Notes: a model not told the origin generated them from the letters alone. A DNA stretch of 64,000 nt from Thermogemmatispora tikiterensis (GCF_003268475.1 NZ_MCIF01000002.1:1472955-1536954), one strand, 5' to 3'; shown: positions 46,299 to 58,101, counted from the stretch's first letter. Numbers and translations: made by a program.

Positions 46299-47591
46299 TC
46301 AGACGTAGCGCATCTCGAGATAGCGAGCACGCAGTTGATGGACAGCCTCACGCACCTGCTTGCCGCGGATAGCATCGTGGATCAGCTGAGCGAGTTCCCC
46401 CATTGCGCGCTCATCCATGCCGAAGCGCGTCATCTCCTGCACTCCAATGCGCAGGCCCGAGGGATTGCGCGGATCAGCATCGCCGGGCAGCATATTATAG
46501 TTCACGATGATGTCGTTGGCTTCCAGACGCCTGGCTACCTCCACACCACCACCCCAGTTCGCGACATTGACCGCAATCATGTGGCTGCGCGTGTAGCCAA
46601 ACTCGCGCGCCTCCACCGGCGTGCCCAGCTCATCAAGGGCCTGGCCCAATGCCTGCGCATTGCGCACAATCTGGGCCGCATACTCGCGCCCGTAGCGCTT
46701 CATCTCACGGGTCGCCACCAGCAGGGCCGGCAGTGAGAAGAGATGATGGTTGCTCGAAGAGCCAGGGAAGACTCCGCGATCGGCAGGCGGCCAGTACTTC
46801 TTCGCCGTCTCCTCATCCATATTCGCCAGGATCACCCCGCGCTGCGGACCGGGGAAGGTCTTGTGGGTGCTGCCGGTCATCCAGGTGGCCCCTTCCTGCA
46901 GTGGTGACTGGAACTGGCCACCGGCGATCAGGCCAAGCACATGAGCCCCATCGTAGAGCACCGGAATATCTCTGGTCTTGCAGAAGGCCGCTACCTCCGC
47001 CACCGGCTCGGGGAAGAGGAAGAGGCTCTTGCCCATGACAACAATCTGCGGATTCACTCGGTCGATCAATTCAATCGTCTTCTGCGCATCGACATGATAG
47101 CGATCCTCGGTGAGAGGCAGATAGTGGAGATTGATGGACTGAGGCCCGCCCACTTTCAAGGACTGCCCCCGCGTCTGAATACGTCGTCCGAAGACACCCA
47201 CGGCCCCGTGGCTGATGTGGCCCCCCGCATCAGTCGAGTTGACTACGATCGTATCCCCGCCGCGCAGGAAGCCGAGCGCGATCGCCGTATTGGCTGCATT
47301 GCCGCTGATTGGGCGTACATCCGCCTGCTTAGCCCCAAAGAGTTCGCAAATCTCATCTCGCGCCATACGCTCGATTTCATCGATGTAGCGCGTTCCCTGA
47401 TAGTAGCGATTGATACGCTCGCCCTCATTAGGATGGCCTTCCGCATAGCGCCCCATGAAATCAGAATGCTGGACGCGACGCACCGCCGGGCTAGGGGTAT
47501 TCTCACTGGCGATCAGATTAATGCACTGCCTCTGGCGCCAGTCCTCTTGCTTGGCAAGAATGGCCTCAATGTCACTGATATCAACCGTCAT
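46299..47591 (-). CDS. glyA: Serine hydroxymethyltransferase, archaeal-like type
   Basis: A PLP enzyme that converts serine and folate to glycine and methylene-folate. The 430-residue protein has INLIASENTPSPAV at the N-terminus, YAEGHPNEGERINRYYQGTRYIDEIE, and the PLP lysine Lys244 in TGSTHKTFPGPQRG. The active-site phrase STHKTFPGPQ, rather than TTTHKTLRGPRGG, and the overall wording resemble archaeal GlyA proteins, some of which use tetrahydromethanopterin. Here folP and folC are close, so ordinary folate is the likely carrier. A related use, such as threonine or methylserine aldol chemistry, cannot be excluded. GGAGGAGG precedes the ATG. Confidence 0.87.
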   Translation of the reverse strand: MTVDISDIEAILAKQEDWRQRQCINLIASENTPSPAVRRVQHSDFMGRYAEGHPNEGERINRYYQGTRYIDEIERMARDEICELFGAKQADVRPISGNAANTAIALGFLRGGDTIVVNSTDAGGHISHGAVGVFGRRIQTRGQSLKVGGPQSINLHYLPLTEDRYHVDAQKTIELIDRVNPQIVVMGKSLFLFPEPVAEVAAFCKTRDIPVLYDGAHVLGLIAGGQFQSPLQEGATWMTGSTHKTFPGPQRGVILANMDEETAKKYWPPADRGVFPGSSSNHHLFSLPALLVATREMKRYGREYAAQIVRNAQALGQALDELGTPVEAREFGYTRSHMIAVNVANWGGGVEVARRLEANDIIVNYNMLPGDADPRNPSGLRIGVQEMTRFGMDERAMGELAQLIHDAIRGKQVREAVHQLRARYLEMRYV

Positions 47592-48446
47592 CAGTATTCC
47601 TCCTCCCGCACAGGCAGTTTAGCGTCTGGCCGCCAGCCAATCAGACAGCCACTCTGCCTGGCTGATCGGACTGACCGACGAAGAGCAGACGTGCCGAGCG
47701 TTCAAGCAAGCATTAAAAGAAATACGGCAAGCGCGACAGCAAGAGCGCCGTGGCCCGGTTCCCTGGTTTTGGCCTGCCGGAGCCGTGGTGGCGATCACCA
47801 GAGCGACCGCTGGCCTGGGGCAGTACCAGTCAGAAGAGCCAGGCGGGGCAAGTGACGGCGCAGCGGATCAGCCGGGAGCCTGCAGCGGATAGCCACTAGC
47901 GAGGAAGGGGTGAAGGTGACCAGAGGTTACACGGAGCCTAACCACCAGACCCCTACCTGTTCATACCGCACACGTCATGCCTGAATATCGGGCGCATCGC
48001 GTTCGGCGCGTTCGGCTCGTTCGAGCGTGATGCGCCTTCCCTTCTGGGTGGCTGAGCGAGCAAGCGAGCAAGGGCAACTATGGCTGACTGCTGACTGGCC
48101 TGAGCTGATCATGCGCAACGCTGGTGGGTTTAGTGTAGCATGGCCTCTGGCATCTGTAAATGGCAGGGGCCTCTGTTCAGGCTGCACGGCACCCGCCGTG
48201 TCATTCAGATATGGCCCCGAGTGCGCATTGCTGCAATAAGCTGAACAAAAGATGAGAGAAAGTGAACCCCGATCGTCTTCAAACAGCATTGAACAAAGAT
48301 GGCGATCCTGTTATACTACCACCATAGAAAGGAGAAGCGTCGCGTCTGCGCTTGCAAAAGAACGTAATACGCATGGAAAGGAGGGGCGGCATTCTGCACC
48401 TCGCAGCCAGGAGCGATCCTGGTAGGGGTTCTGCCGCAACGTTTTC
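47592..48446. other. Long non-coding divergent region between glyA and the EF-G-like gene
   Basis: The longest gap in the window, 855 bp. No frame has convincing protein character. The only clear signal is the EF-G-like promoter at 48289-48317. I looked for a glycine-type riboswitch ahead of glyA and did not recognise one. Confidence 0.45.
48289..48317 (+). promoter_or_regulatory. Promoter of the EF-G-like gene
   Basis: TTGAAC (48289-48294), a 17 bp spacer and TATACT (48312-48317). A leader of about 125 nt follows. Confidence 0.7.
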
Positions 48447-50504
48447 ATGAAGGTCTACACGGCAGAACAGATTCGCAATGTAGCGCTGATCTCGCATGTA
48501 GGAGCGGGCAAGACGTCGCTGGTGGATGCCGCGCTCTATGACAGCGGAGCCGTGACCAGGCAGGGGAAAGTGGATGAGCGGACGTCGGCGGTCGATTACG
48601 ACCCGGAGGAGTTGAAGCGAGGCATGTCCCTCCACGCCAAGCCGGTGCCGGTAGAATGGCGGGGCCAGAAGCTGAATCTGATCGACACGCCGGGTTACCC
48701 AGACTTCGTAGGTGAAGTGAAAGCAGCGCTGCGCGTGGCCGATGCGGCCTTAATCGTGACGACGGCGGAGAAAGGGGTCGAAGTCGGCACCGAACTCACC
48801 TGGCAGTACGCCGATGAGCGCCGGCTGCCGCGTATGATCCTGGTCAACAAGCTGGACCGCGAGAACACCTCTTTCGAGCAGACACTGGAGGCACTGCGGG
48901 CGCGCTTCGGCCTCAAGGTAGTTCCCCTGCAGATCCCCATCGGAAGCCAATCGAACTTCAAGGGAGTGATCGACCTGGTCTCTCGTCGCGGCTTCACCTT
49001 CGAGGGCGGTAATAAGGTTCAGGAAGTTCCTGTTCCTCCCGACCTCCAGGATCAGGTCTCTGCTTTCCGCGAGCAGCTGATTGAATCGGCGGTCGAGAAC
49101 GATGAGGCTCTGATGGATAAGTTCCTCGAAGGCGAGGAACTGAGCGAGGAGGAGCTGCGTACGCTGGTGCGTCAGGGAACGGTAAGCGGCGAGTTGGTGC
49201 CCGTGGTGTGTGCGTCCGCGCTAAAGAATATCGGGGTGCAGACCGCACTCGATGCGCTTCTCGACTATCTGCCGAGCGCCGCCGAGGCACTTTCTGATGA
49301 GGTTCGTGCCCTGGGCGAGACGCCGGCTCTCTTTGTCTTTAAGACCGCTGCCGCCCAGGTCGGCACAATCTCGCTCTTCCGCGTTTACAGCGGCACGCTG
49401 AAGGCCGATAGTCATGTCTTCAATGTGCAAACGCACGCCGAGGAGCGCATCGGTCAGTTGATCATTCCTCGCGGCAAGGCTCAGGAGAGCGCGTCAGAGA
49501 TTGCCGCCGGCGACATCGGTGGTGTGGCCAAGCTGACCAATACGCATACGGGCGATACGTTGGTGGGAAGCAAAGAGGTTACTACGGCGCTGGAGCCGAT
49601 CCAATTCCCTGAGCCGTGCTTTACGGTGGCGGTCTTCCCCAAGAGCAAGGCCGATCTCGATAAGATGAGCAATGCTCTGACACGCCTGGTAGAGGAGGAT
49701 CACACGCTCCGGGTAACGCGCGATCCAGAGACGGGCGAAACCCGCATCTCGGGCATGGGCGAGACACATATCCAGGTCGCGGTCGATATGATTAAGCGGC
49801 GCTTTGGCATCGACCTGGAGGTGCGCGATATCCATATCGCCTACCGCGAGACGATTCGCCGGAAGGCGCGCGCGAATGGACGGCACAAGCGCCAGACTGG
49901 TGGTCACGGCCAGTTTGGCGATGTCTGGTTGGAGATTGAGCCGCTGCCCATCGGTGGACCCGATACCTTCATCTTCGAAGACCGTATTGTGGGTGGCGTG
50001 GTTCCAAGCCAGTTCGTCCCCGGCGTCGAGAAGGGCGTGCGCGAGTCGTTGAAGCGAGGCTTCATCTCCGGCAATCCGATGGTCTATGTTAAGGTGGCCC
50101 TGGTCGATGGTAAATACCACCCGGTCGATTCCTCTGCCCAGTCGTTCGAGATCGCCGCTTCGATCTGCATGCAGGAGGCCGTGCCCCAGGCCAATCCCAC
50201 GATCCTGGAGCCGGTGATGAACGTGACAGTGATCGTGCCCGAGCAGACGATGGGCGATGTGATGAGCGATATCAATACAAAGCGCGGGCGTGTGCTGGGC
50301 ATGGAGTCCCTTGGCAACGGTATGCAGAAGATCGTCGCTCAAGTCCCTCAGGCGGAAATGCTTCACTACGCGACAGACCTGCGCTCCCTCACTCAGGGCC
50401 GTGGTACCTTTACGATGGAGTTCTATCAGTACGAGGAGGTCCCCCCTCAGATCCAGCAGGAGTTGATCGCTCGCTACAAGAAAGAGAAGGGAGAGCCAGC
50501 CTGA
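48447..50504 (+). CDS. Elongation factor G-like GTPase (FusA2 type)
   Basis: A 685-residue translational GTPase with all EF-G domains. The P-loop is SHVGAGKTSL (16-25), where canonical EF-G has AHIDAGKTT. Switch regions are unusual (SAVDYDPEELKRGMSLHAK in place of the TDW...RGITI stretch), followed by DTPGYPDFVGEV and NKLDRENTSF. Domain IV contains the QTGGHGQFGDVWLEIEP block and domain V ends near the C-terminus. These features mark the EF-G-2/FusA2 paralogue group. It has no neighbouring rpsL, rpsG or tuf genes, unlike the main fusA. Some members aid ribosome recycling or lack clear function; which applies here is unknown. It has its own promoter. Confidence 0.9.
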   Translation: MKVYTAEQIRNVALISHVGAGKTSLVDAALYDSGAVTRQGKVDERTSAVDYDPEELKRGMSLHAKPVPVEWRGQKLNLIDTPGYPDFVGEVKAALRVADAALIVTTAEKGVEVGTELTWQYADERRLPRMILVNKLDRENTSFEQTLEALRARFGLKVVPLQIPIGSQSNFKGVIDLVSRRGFTFEGGNKVQEVPVPPDLQDQVSAFREQLIESAVENDEALMDKFLEGEELSEEELRTLVRQGTVSGELVPVVCASALKNIGVQTALDALLDYLPSAAEALSDEVRALGETPALFVFKTAAAQVGTISLFRVYSGTLKADSHVFNVQTHAEERIGQLIIPRGKAQESASEIAAGDIGGVAKLTNTHTGDTLVGSKEVTTALEPIQFPEPCFTVAVFPKSKADLDKMSNALTRLVEEDHTLRVTRDPETGETRISGMGETHIQVAVDMIKRRFGIDLEVRDIHIAYRETIRRKARANGRHKRQTGGHGQFGDVWLEIEPLPIGGPDTFIFEDRIVGGVVPSQFVPGVEKGVRESLKRGFISGNPMVYVKVALVDGKYHPVDSSAQSFEIAASICMQEAVPQANPTILEPVMNVTVIVPEQTMGDVMSDINTKRGRVLGMESLGNGMQKIVAQVPQAEMLHYATDLRSLTQGRGTFTMEFYQYEEVPPQIQQELIARYKKEKGEPA

Positions 50505-50581
50505 TTCCCGCTGCCTGGTTCGCGAGAGAGGCGAGCAAGGCAGACGACTCCCTCAATATCGCTGTCATTCGATTGCAGGAT

Positions 50582-50675
50582 GGGGCACCGTCTTCCCAAG
50601 ACGAGCGGAGAGCCGCCACCTCAGAGGTCGATGGCTGATCCGTCAGGATAGGACGGTGCCCCGCTTTCCTTTCTG
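50582..50675 (+). terminator. Branched hairpin element after the EF-G-like gene
   Basis: GGGGCACCGTC (50582-50592) is perfectly complementary to GACGGTGCCCC (50652-50662). The 59 nt between contain smaller stems (for example CTGA/TCAG around TCCG at 50628-50639), and GTCTT/AAGAC at 50590-50602 competes with the main stem. GCTTTCCTTTCTG follows. It begins 78 bp past the EF-G stop and may be a terminator or part of a small structured RNA. Confidence 0.5.
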
Positions 50676-50719
50676 TTGCGGTTGAGTTTGAGTAGCCAGG
50701 CCTGGTGAAAGGAGTTGCG

Positions 50720-51667
50720 ATGTCCCTGCACGATAGGTCTTTCGGCTGGCTGCGATCCCAGGTGTTGGAGCTGTACCACCAGCAGGACTATGCCCGCGCT
50801 CGGGATCTGACTGAGGAAGCGCTTCCTTTTTTCCCCGAACATTGGTCCACCCTGGTATTATGGCGCGCCATCCTCACGCTGCGCCTGGGAAGCCCCGAGG
50901 AGGCTCTGGCGATTCTGGAGGAGGCCATTGGCCAGGGGCTGTGGTTTGGACCAGCGCAGTTGGGGGATGAGGATCTCGCTCCTCTACGTTCACTGCCAGC
51001 TTTCGCTGCCCTGGAACAGACCTGTCAGGAACGCTACGCCGAGGCCCAGACCCGCTCACATCCGGGAATTCTGGTGCTGGAGCCTGACAACCTGGTCCCG
51101 CCCCCCTATCCAACACTGTTCGCGCTCCACGGGAATCAGAGTAGCCCACTGGCCGAGCTCGAGTACTGGCAGCCCATCATGGCGCATCGCTGGCAGGTGG
51201 CCCTGCCTTGCTCTTCGCAGCTGGTCGGTTATGGCCTGGCTAGCTGGAACGATGAGGTCCGCGCAATGGATGAGGTCTGCACCCATTGGGAACAACAGCA
51301 GCGCTGGAAGCGCATTGATCTCCAGCATGTGGTTCTGGCCGGCTTCTCACGTGGCGCGCGCATCGCTTTGCGCCTGGCGCTGGAGGGGCGTATCCCCGCC
51401 ATCGGCTTCATTGCTATCTGCCCGGCCCTGGAGGCGAGCCAGATCCTGCTTCCTCAAGATGCCTGTCAGGTGCGCCTGGGCTTCGTGCTGCTCGGTGAGC
51501 ATGATCAGTGCGCTCCCACCACCCTGGCGGCTATCGAGCGTCTGCGCGCCGCCGGGCTGGCCTGCGAGGTGAAACTCTATCCCGGTTTGGGTCACTTCTA
51601 TCCGCCGACCTTCTCCGAGGAGCTGCCCGCGCTCCTGGCGCACTTCGTTCCTCCAGCTCCACAGTAG
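50720..51667 (+). CDS. Alpha/beta hydrolase with N-terminal helical region
   Basis: A 315-residue protein. Residues 1-110 are TPR-like helices (VLELYHQQDYARARDLTEEALPFFPE, SPEEALAILEEAIGQG). Residues 115-315 form an alpha/beta hydrolase related to carboxylesterases/phospholipases: the oxyanion region LFALHGNQS, the nucleophile Ser210 in AGFSRGA, Asp262 in LLGEHDQCAP and His292 in GLGHFYPP. The nucleophile elbow and the acid/base residues are intact, so an esterase is likely; the substrate is unknown. AAGGAG lies seven bases upstream of ATG 50720, preferred to GTG 50705. It is encoded alone after the structured element. Confidence 0.83.
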   Translation: MSLHDRSFGWLRSQVLELYHQQDYARARDLTEEALPFFPEHWSTLVLWRAILTLRLGSPEEALAILEEAIGQGLWFGPAQLGDEDLAPLRSLPAFAALEQTCQERYAEAQTRSHPGILVLEPDNLVPPPYPTLFALHGNQSSPLAELEYWQPIMAHRWQVALPCSSQLVGYGLASWNDEVRAMDEVCTHWEQQQRWKRIDLQHVVLAGFSRGARIALRLALEGRIPAIGFIAICPALEASQILLPQDACQVRLGFVLLGEHDQCAPTTLAAIERLRAAGLACEVKLYPGLGHFYPPTFSEELPALLAHFVPPAPQ

Positions 51668-51992
51668 CAGACGGACCAGTACCGTTGCTGGCAAGGTCCT
51701 GGCAGGAAACTCGCCCGCGACGGTGATCGCGGTGCCCAGATATGCTTCACTGATTGTTTGCAGTCGCTCATTCTCGTTTAATGGACTTTCAATCGTGATT
51801 CTATTTTTCTCCTTGAAGACAGGCGGCAGAATGCGAGGATTTGGGCTGAGCGGCTTTCTAGCGAAGGAGGCAGCTCTGCGGACTTGACAGCGGACACCAG
51901 GATACGTACAATTCCAGAGACAACGAACAGATCGTGTTCCTTCTTAAGGACGAGAGCAGGGGGCCTGCACCAGAGCTCAGTGAGGTGGCCGT
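51668..51992 (+). promoter_or_regulatory. Intergenic region with promoter for the DUF4388 gene
   Basis: TTGACA at 51884-51889 and TACAAT at 51907-51912 with a 17 bp spacer make a good sigma-70 promoter 80 bp before the next start. The rest of the region holds no gene. Confidence 0.65.
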
Positions 51993-52832
51993 ATGCCTTC
52001 CAGACCGGTTTTTTCCGCGCCTTCGCTCGCGGAGGTGCTCAAGCAGCTCAGGATCTACCGGCCCAGCGGTCTGCTAACTATTCAACGAGCACGGGGCGCG
52101 CCGCCCGAGGAAGTGTATATCACGGTTGAGCGGGGGCAACCAACGCTGGTTGTCTGGAACCGCCAGCAGCAGGAGGCCAGCGAGGCTGTGCTGGCCTGGC
52201 TAAATTCATGGGGAGAAATTCGTTTTACTTTTCAATCCGCCGAGCCGCTTTTGCAGCTGCCCGCCCCCGGCCAGCCGGAGCCACAGGAGGGTGCTCCCAC
52301 TGGTGAGGGCACGCGGAGGCCAACCTGGCCACCTCTCTCGCTCCAAAGTGGACCTTTGCCCACTGTTAGAGGTCGGAGCAGTGCCCGCCAGACGATCTCG
52401 CTACAGGGTCAGCATGGCAGCATGGGTAGCCCACCCACTCAGGCGCGCTCGTCCAGCGCAGGGCAGACTCATGTCCAGGTTCCAAGCCAGGCGCAGCCCC
52501 AAAACGGGCGCCTGACTCCGCGTTTCGGCGACTCGCTGGTGCTGCCAGCCGTCAAGCCCAACCAGCCGTCTGGTCCGCTGCCGCCGGAAACTGTCGTACC
52601 CAGCCTGACCGCCCTCGGTAAGGAATATGCTGCCACCGCCGTTCCGCGCTATGATCGAATCGTCTTTCTCCTCATCAATGGTCGGCGCACGCTCGGCGAT
52701 CTGGCACAGCTGACCCGGCGTACACCCGCCGAGGTCTATGCCTCTCTCCAGCGCTTGCAGGAACAGGGGCTGATTCAGCTAACGCTCCCGCCTACCAATG
52801 GGCACGCCCCTTCTTCCTCCTCATCGCGCTAA
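51993..52832 (+). CDS. DUF4388 domain protein with C-terminal winged-helix-like region
   Basis: A 279-residue protein. The first 90 residues resemble DUF4388/PATAN-like modules (SLAEVLKQLRIYRPSGLLTIQRA, EEVYITVERGQPTLVVW, FTFQSAEPL), which occur in two-component and gliding-motility regulators. The middle (about 95-205) is Pro/Ser/Gln-rich and probably disordered. The last 65 residues (RYDRIVFLLINGRRTLGDLAQLTRRTPAEVYASLQRLQEQGLIQL) look like a winged helix that may mediate binding. A second DUF4388 protein lies at 62452-63285. The stop overlaps that of the convergent LON-domain gene. Function unknown; signalling is inferred from the domain family. Confidence 0.75.
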   Translation: MPSRPVFSAPSLAEVLKQLRIYRPSGLLTIQRARGAPPEEVYITVERGQPTLVVWNRQQQEASEAVLAWLNSWGEIRFTFQSAEPLLQLPAPGQPEPQEGAPTGEGTRRPTWPPLSLQSGPLPTVRGRSSARQTISLQGQHGSMGSPPTQARSSSAGQTHVQVPSQAQPQNGRLTPRFGDSLVLPAVKPNQPSGPLPPETVVPSLTALGKEYAATAVPRYDRIVFLLINGRRTLGDLAQLTRRTPAEVYASLQRLQEQGLIQLTLPPTNGHAPSSSSSR

Positions 52833-53491
52833 TTCAAGAAGCTGCGGTCTGGATGAGTTTGCAAATGGGCGTTACGCTGCAGTACCTGCAGGGCAAAGGG
52901 AACCTCACGTCTCAAAATCTCGTTCTCCTCTGCCAGACGCTGTCGCGTCGAGGTCAGTTCCAGCAAGTGCTGTTTCTGCTCATCCTGCAGATCGAGCAGA
53001 TAGGCAATGAGATAGGAAAGTTCCTCTGGATCGGTCGGAAGATGCTCTTTGATCTCCGGCAGGCTGCGCGCCTCTAGCAGGATTTCTAGATAGCTGCTGA
53101 AGAGATCAAGGGCCCGCTCGGCGTAAGGCCTGATCAGATTGGCTGGTTCACGTGCATCGCGATACAGCTCAACCACACCCGAAAGGTAGGGTTGCTGATG
53201 CTTGAGCTGGCGAATACGGAAGCGCTCGCTGCCAATGGCAATGAGGTTGTAGCGCCCGTCTTCTAGACGCTCGACCTGCAGAATCTCGGCCAGCGTGCCT
53301 ACGCTGTAGGGCACTTCCTGAAGATGACGACTCTCGGGACGCATCAGGACGATGCCAAAGGGAGACTTCTCCTCAAGACAGCGAGCGACCATCAGGCGAT
53401 AGCGCCGTTCAAAGATATGCAGCGGCACCACCGCGGTCGGGAAGAGGACCAGCTGCAACGGGAAGAGTGGGACCTCGACGATTCTCTCCAC
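52829..53491 (-). CDS. LON substrate-binding domain protein
   Basis: A 220-residue protein equal to the N-terminal substrate-recognition domain of Lon protease but without ATPase or protease parts. Family features are VEVPLFPLQLVLFPTAVVPLHIFERRYRLMV at the N-terminus, GTLAEILQVERLEDGRYNLIAIGSERFRI in the middle and a helical second half with coiled coil. Stand-alone LON-domain proteins are widespread and probably bind damaged or specific proteins; function is not established. The start is GTG at 53491 with GGAGAAG six bases upstream. It lies downstream of the cysS fusion on the same strand, 286 bp away, and its stop overlaps the convergent DUF4388 gene by three bases. Confidence 0.9.
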   Translation of the reverse strand: MERIVEVPLFPLQLVLFPTAVVPLHIFERRYRLMVARCLEEKSPFGIVLMRPESRHLQEVPYSVGTLAEILQVERLEDGRYNLIAIGSERFRIRQLKHQQPYLSGVVELYRDAREPANLIRPYAERALDLFSSYLEILLEARSLPEIKEHLPTDPEELSYLIAYLLDLQDEQKQHLLELTSTRQRLAEENEILRREVPFALQVLQRNAHLQTHPDRSFLN

Positions 53492-53777
53492 GGGATCTTC
53501 TCCTTAGCGCACGGGCTTTCGGCTTTCTTCCAGGATCATGGGTGTATTCGCTCGCTTCTGCCGGCGCATCCGCATCTGGGCCCGCTGGTTGGGATAGACT
53601 GGGGCCTTGCCTCGATCGCATCCTAGGTAGCCCTGGCCTGCCGGTCTGAGTACCCCGCTCTCAGGCGCCGGAGAGAGACCCTGGCCAGGTCGATGCAGCC
53701 TGTCGACGATACCTCCGCCGACGGAACCAGGCCAGGCGAGGCCATTGGCTGGCCCGCTCTGACCGTGAAGGAGCGCT

Positions 53778-56183
<2,406 letters not shown>

Positions 56184-56477
56184 CGCCTCGTCACGCTCCC
56201 AGCATGGGTCAAACAGAACAACGACGAACGGCCTTCCGTGACAGCCTCTCCTCTGCCAGTCCCCGCCCGAGCGAGCGTCCATGTGGCTCGGCTCAACCGC
56301 CGCCCCTGGCGCCGACTGCTACTGACCCGCACCATATCCCTTCTTTTCCCACACGGAATTATACTCCCGGCCTGGCGGCCTCGACCAGGCGAGGAGACAG
56401 GGCAGTCCCGCCAGCGTGTCGACGTGCAGCCACCTCCCTCCTCGCCAGTAACGCTCGTGCACAGGTGGAGTCCAGGC

Positions 56478-56957
56478 TCAGGCGGTCATCTCTTTGACTA
56501 TCTGCTGAACCCTGGCGCCTGGGGCCTTCCCTTTCAGTTCACGAGCCGCCAGCGGCATAACTTTGCGGAAATCGCGCCCCTGCTCCTCAATGAGACGGGC
56601 CACAACAGCCCGGATCTCCTCGTCGCTGAGCTGGGCAGCCTGAAGATAGGATTGCAGGAGGGCCTTTTCGCGCTGGGCTTTCTCGACCAGATCACTGCGA
56701 CCTCCCTTTTCGTAAAGGGGAATGGCCTGATCACGCATCTTGATCTCGCGCTCTAGCACCTGATAGCAGTCAGCTTCGGTCAGTGGCTTCCCATACTCGG
56801 GATGCTTGCGATCGGTGCGCGCAACTTCCAGATTGTGGATAGCTCCCAGCACCATACGCAGCGTGTCAACCCTGAGCTGATCTCTCGCTCGCTGAGCTTC
56901 TTGAATGTCTTTTCGTAGTTGTTTCTCGATAGGGAACTCCTCACGCGTCTGCGCCAT
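56478..56957 (-). CDS. yqeY: GatB/YqeY domain-containing protein
   Basis: A 159-residue protein made of the YqeY domain, which also forms the tail of GatB in the tRNA-dependent amidotransferase. Markers are LRKDIQEAQRARDQLRVDTLRMVLGAI, the charged middle KGGRSDLVEKAQREKALLQSYLPAQ-like KAQREKALLQSYLQAAQLSDEEI, and DFRKVMPLAARELKGKAPGARVQQIVKEM. Such proteins probably bind tRNA. AGGAGG lies nine bases before the ATG. It is 294 bp upstream of the cysS fusion on the same strand, so two tRNA-related genes stand in a row, though with separate leaders. Confidence 0.94.
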   Translation of the reverse strand: MAQTREEFPIEKQLRKDIQEAQRARDQLRVDTLRMVLGAIHNLEVARTDRKHPEYGKPLTEADCYQVLEREIKMRDQAIPLYEKGGRSDLVEKAQREKALLQSYLQAAQLSDEEIRAVVARLIEEQGRDFRKVMPLAARELKGKAPGARVQQIVKEMTA

Positions 56958-57129
56958 GTTACATATTCCTCCTATGCTCTCGGCAATTCTGATGGCGATC
57001 TCCAGTATAGCCTTTGGCGCCAGTGCTGTCGAGCCAGTCAGGCGATGCGCACACCACACTAGCAGGACCGGCCAGGCCTACGCCCCACTGCATCGACCCC
57101 ACTCCCGGACCAACCCGGCTACCCATTTG

Positions 57130-58101
57130 TTAGAAGAGGCGCCGTCCAGTGAACAGCAGGCCCCGGCGCAACAGGTGCTCCCAGCCACTGGGGCTGGCCG
57201 CCCTCAGCACCTCTCCAATCTGCCGCAGCGCTACCTCTCCCGCAGGCAAACGCAGGCGTAGCAGAAAAGCCGCGCCCGTCTCTCCCGGCCAGGGATCACG
57301 CTGCCAAAACGAGGCGTGGCGCAGGAAAGGCTGCTCGGCCAGCTGCTCCAGCAAGGCCATCACCTCATATCTCAGAGTACTATACGGAAGATCACCCGCA
57401 GAGAAGGTGAGCGAGAGCGTCTGCGTCCCTAACTCTGGCGCCGCTCCACTGAGCAGATCATTGCCGAGCTGGTAAACGAGATGATAGACAAGCGCACCAC
57501 TGGCCAGGGAGGACAGCCCGGCAGAGGCAGGCGCAGGCAGCTCTTCCTCTTCTGCCGGCCCCCGATCGCCGCGCAAGGAAGCTGGCCAGTCTGCAATGAA
57601 CTGATTGAGCAGATCGAAGGCGCAGGCGCCACGCAAGAGAAACCACAGCTCATAGAGCTGGTGCCCGGGTCGCCAGCGTCGCCAGTCCTCCAGCCTGGCT
57701 TTGGCAGTCTGTAATGCTGGCGCCAGCTCACTGGCAGCCAACTCCGGCCCCAACTCCGGGACAGCACAGGCAACTAGCGCTGGCCCTTCAAGAGGGAAAA
57801 GGCCAGTCGAGCCTAAGCGCGTGGCCAGATGACGCAGCTCACGCAGCAAGGCGGCTACAACCTGGGATGGCTCAGTAGCGGCTGCAAGGAAGCCCAGACG
57901 CTGAAGACGCAGCGCGGCCTCCTCTGCATAGCGCGCGCACTGCTCCTCAGTCCACTCCTGCAAGCGCGCCGCGACCGCCGCGCAGCGTTCACGGAGTGCA
58001 GCGAGCAACGGCAAAAGTTCGGCCTCCCCCTCCCGAGCTAACAGGCGGACACAGAGATGGAGGATCGGTACATCCAGTCCCAGGGCGCGATAGATGTCCA
58101 T
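57130..58101 (-). CDS. Unknown helical protein
   Basis: I do not recognise this 323-residue frame. It is Leu/Ala-rich and almost entirely helical, with no signal peptide and no membrane helix; the acidic segment GPAEEEELPAPAS near the middle may be a linker. Cysteines are few and unpatterned. The frame has a good ribosome site (GAGG about eight bases before the ATG), codon use like its neighbours and no plausible gene opposite, so it is probably real. It stands at the head of the minus-strand run that contains yqeY and the cysS fusion, 172 bp before yqeY. Confidence 0.68.
   Translation of the reverse strand: MDIYRALGLDVPILHLCVRLLAREGEAELLPLLAALRERCAAVAARLQEWTEEQCARYAEEAALRLQRLGFLAAATEPSQVVAALLRELRHLATRLGSTGLFPLEGPALVACAVPELGPELAASELAPALQTAKARLEDWRRWRPGHQLYELWFLLRGACAFDLLNQFIADWPASLRGDRGPAEEEELPAPASAGLSSLASGALVYHLVYQLGNDLLSGAAPELGTQTLSLTFSAGDLPYSTLRYEVMALLEQLAEQPFLRHASFWQRDPWPGETGAAFLLRLRLPAGEVALRQIGEVLRAASPSGWEHLLRRGLLFTGRRLF

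Noticed and set aside
47592..47900. Glycine or tetrahydrofolate riboswitch ahead of glyA
   Set aside because: No recognisable conserved core or tandem aptamer arrangement was seen in the leader.
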